Positions 62,887-64,000 of a stretch of DNA of 64,000 nt are shown piece after piece. Positions within the stretch are counted from its first letter, which is position 1, and every line of letters begins with the position of its first letter. The stretch covers positions 215,171 to 279,170 of the forward strand of contig JAOVVO010000023.1 of the NCBI GenBank assembly GCA_028564675.1, given 5' to 3'. The position numbers and the translations under genes are program-made. This stretch comes from Onchocerca lupi (taxonomy: Eukaryota > Nematoda > Chromadorea > Rhabditida > Onchocercidae). Under the pieces are notes generated by a model. The model did not search any database. It was not told the DNA's origin and worked only from the letters and a program-made list of their open reading frames with translations.

Positions 62887-62950
62887 CTTGCCAAGATAAC
62901 AGAATTTGGCTGATAACAGAATCTTGCCAAGATAACAGAATTTACTGCTC
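62887..62950. repeat. 36-bp tandem pair
   Basis: CTTGCCAAGATAACAGAATT begins at 62887 and again at 62923; the sequence between repeats GATAACAGAAT a third time. Confidence 0.85.
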
Positions 62951-63420
62951 TCCAACTTTTTGCTTTTATTACTAATATTTTCCATTCACTTGTTTATTTA
63001 TATATTTACTAATTTTTTTATTCTATTGACAACCAGTCAGATATCTTAGATTATTTGCATTTGGATTCTTGTGTTTATTTATAAAAAGAGTACTTGCGAC
63101 AATTAATTCCAGATTTAGTAGTATTTTTTATATTTTTAATATAATAATTTTATAATAGCATTTCAGTTATTATTGCCAGGTATTGTTTTTAGTTTAAAAA
63201 AATATAAAGTGCACGTTTTCAAGAGATAATTTGGAATTTTCACTTAAAATTTTGAAGATTATAAAGATATCTATCGATGGGAATAATTTCCTCCCTTAAA
63301 TTATCTAAAATTTCAAAGATTGTTTGGTTTAATTCGTATTCTTCTTATTAATTTAATCCATAATGAGAAAAATTTTTTAAACAAAGAGAAATCAGAAAGA
63401 AAAAGGCAAAGAAGGAAAAA

Positions 63421-63526
63421 TTAAACAAACTTGTTCTGTGACATTCGCCGCAAATATTTGGTTTCCTCAAAATTTCGCATTTCTAATTCATTACGAGCTT
63501 GTTCCATCTCACGCAAACGCTTTCTT
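63421..63526 (-). CDS. Last exon of an unidentified gene entering from the right edge
   Basis: On the minus strand a good acceptor (ATTTCAG at 63527-63533) opens a frame of 34 full codons ending in TAA at 63423-63421. The exon starts with the third base of a split codon. The peptide is highly charged and helical: it begins RKRLREMEQARNELEMRNFE and ends KYLRRMSQNKFV, typical of a coiled-coil tail. I do not recognise the family. No further exon of it is evident between 63527 and 64000, so the preceding exon is probably outside the window. Confidence 0.65.
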
Positions 63527-64000
63527 CTGAAATTGATTTATATTAATTTGAATCGAAAAAAAAATGATCCAAATTGTAATGATCTAAAATTTGATCCATA
63601 ATTATTAAAAATTGTAACTGCAAAAATTATATGAAATTTCATTGGTTCTTTTTTCATTGCCGTAAAACTCGATCGAATTTTATTATCATATGACGAATAA
63701 TTTTACATACTAAATGTCGCTGAAATCGCGAGAAGTAAAAAAGAGAACCTATGATTCCCTTTTTTTAAATTTTACATTGCGTCTTTGCATCAGTTAATTG
63801 TGAAATCATATTTTTGTCTATTAAGTCAATGAGCTTTAAAAAAGAGCTCTCTTTCATCATGCATTAACAAAGAAGCTTTCTTGCAGCTCAAAAATGCATC
63901 AGGATTCTCCATCTACAAAGAAGAAGAGAATCTGAGCACAAAAATCATTTCATGGGATGGGCAGCTACGAGCTCGGTGGATGGTCCGGCTCGAACATTGG
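63527..64000. other. No gene seen; presumed intron at the right edge
   Basis: AT-rich sequence becoming GC-richer after about 63900. No exon with consistent splice sites could be supported. On strand and position it is probably the last intron of the gene whose final exon is at 63421-63526. Confidence 0.4.

Larger units (their letters stand above)
61131..63420. other. Intergenic region, likely promoter of the giant gene
   Basis: No gene seen. It contains alternating purine-pyrimidine CA/CACG tracts (61551-61670) and a 36-bp tandem pair (62887-62950). It lies between the candidate first exon of the giant gene and the 3' end of the next minus-strand gene, so it should hold that gene's 3' UTR and the giant gene's promoter. 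Confidence 0.4.

Noticed and set aside
1..64000. CRISPR arrays, bacterial operons, rRNA or tRNA genes
   Set aside because: No regular direct-repeat/spacer pattern, no Shine-Dalgarno-led gene sets and no cloverleaf with TTCGA arm in place; the window is eukaryotic and intron-rich.

Overview
The window is AT-rich eukaryotic DNA with many short coding exons bounded by GT-AG introns, poly-A/T tracts and decayed transposons. Best guess: a parasitic, filarial-type nematode. This rests on a nematode-style TWK potassium channel, a nematode-type copine/von Willebrand A protein, T-rich 3' splice sites directly before start codons (the usual look of trans-spliced leader acceptors), BEL/Pao and Helitron remnants, and extreme AT richness. 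Species cannot be named from the sequence alone.

Layout. (1) 1-6.4 kb, minus strand: the N-terminal half of a two-pore-domain (K2P/TWK) potassium channel in five exons (6377 down to 3271). Its second half must lie left of the window. The intron running off the left edge holds a decayed BEL/Pao retrotransposon (about 1332-2830). (2) 6.4-23.0 kb: about 16.6 kb with no supportable gene, rich in A/T tracts, local tandem repeats, one diverged segmental duplication and one G-rich (minus strand) tract. (3) 23.0-29.6 kb, plus strand: the complete gene for splicing factor 3A subunit 1 (SF3A1/PRP21), about 19 exons, two SURP modules and a C-terminal ubiquitin-like domain. (4) 31.0-52.7 kb, minus strand, tail-to-tail with SF3A1: one very large gene. 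Seventeen exons whose phases all agree give 5,080 codons including the stop. A basic/acidic low-complexity N-terminus leads into a single 12.3-kb exon, whose last third is a tandem array of about 120-residue repeats, then into a C-terminal copine/vWA domain with an intact DxTxS metal-site motif. A decayed Helitron lies in one of its last introns. (5) 52.7-60.8 kb: no gene seen, probably the first intron of the giant gene. A relatively GC-rich block at 60847-61130 ends in a good minus-strand splice donor and may be its non-coding first exon, with purine/pyrimidine-alternating CA repeats just upstream. (6) 63421-63526, minus strand: the last exon of an unidentified gene entering from the right edge.

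The genes do not form a pathway: one is a membrane channel, one is core pre-mRNA splicing machinery, and the giant gene looks structural. The most notable object is the giant copine-domain protein with its unrecognised repeat array. Second is a junction in SF3A1 that cannot be spliced in frame by GT-AG rules as the sequence stands. Exon coordinates were worked out by eye from splice consensus, reading phase and protein-family similarity, with no alignment software.
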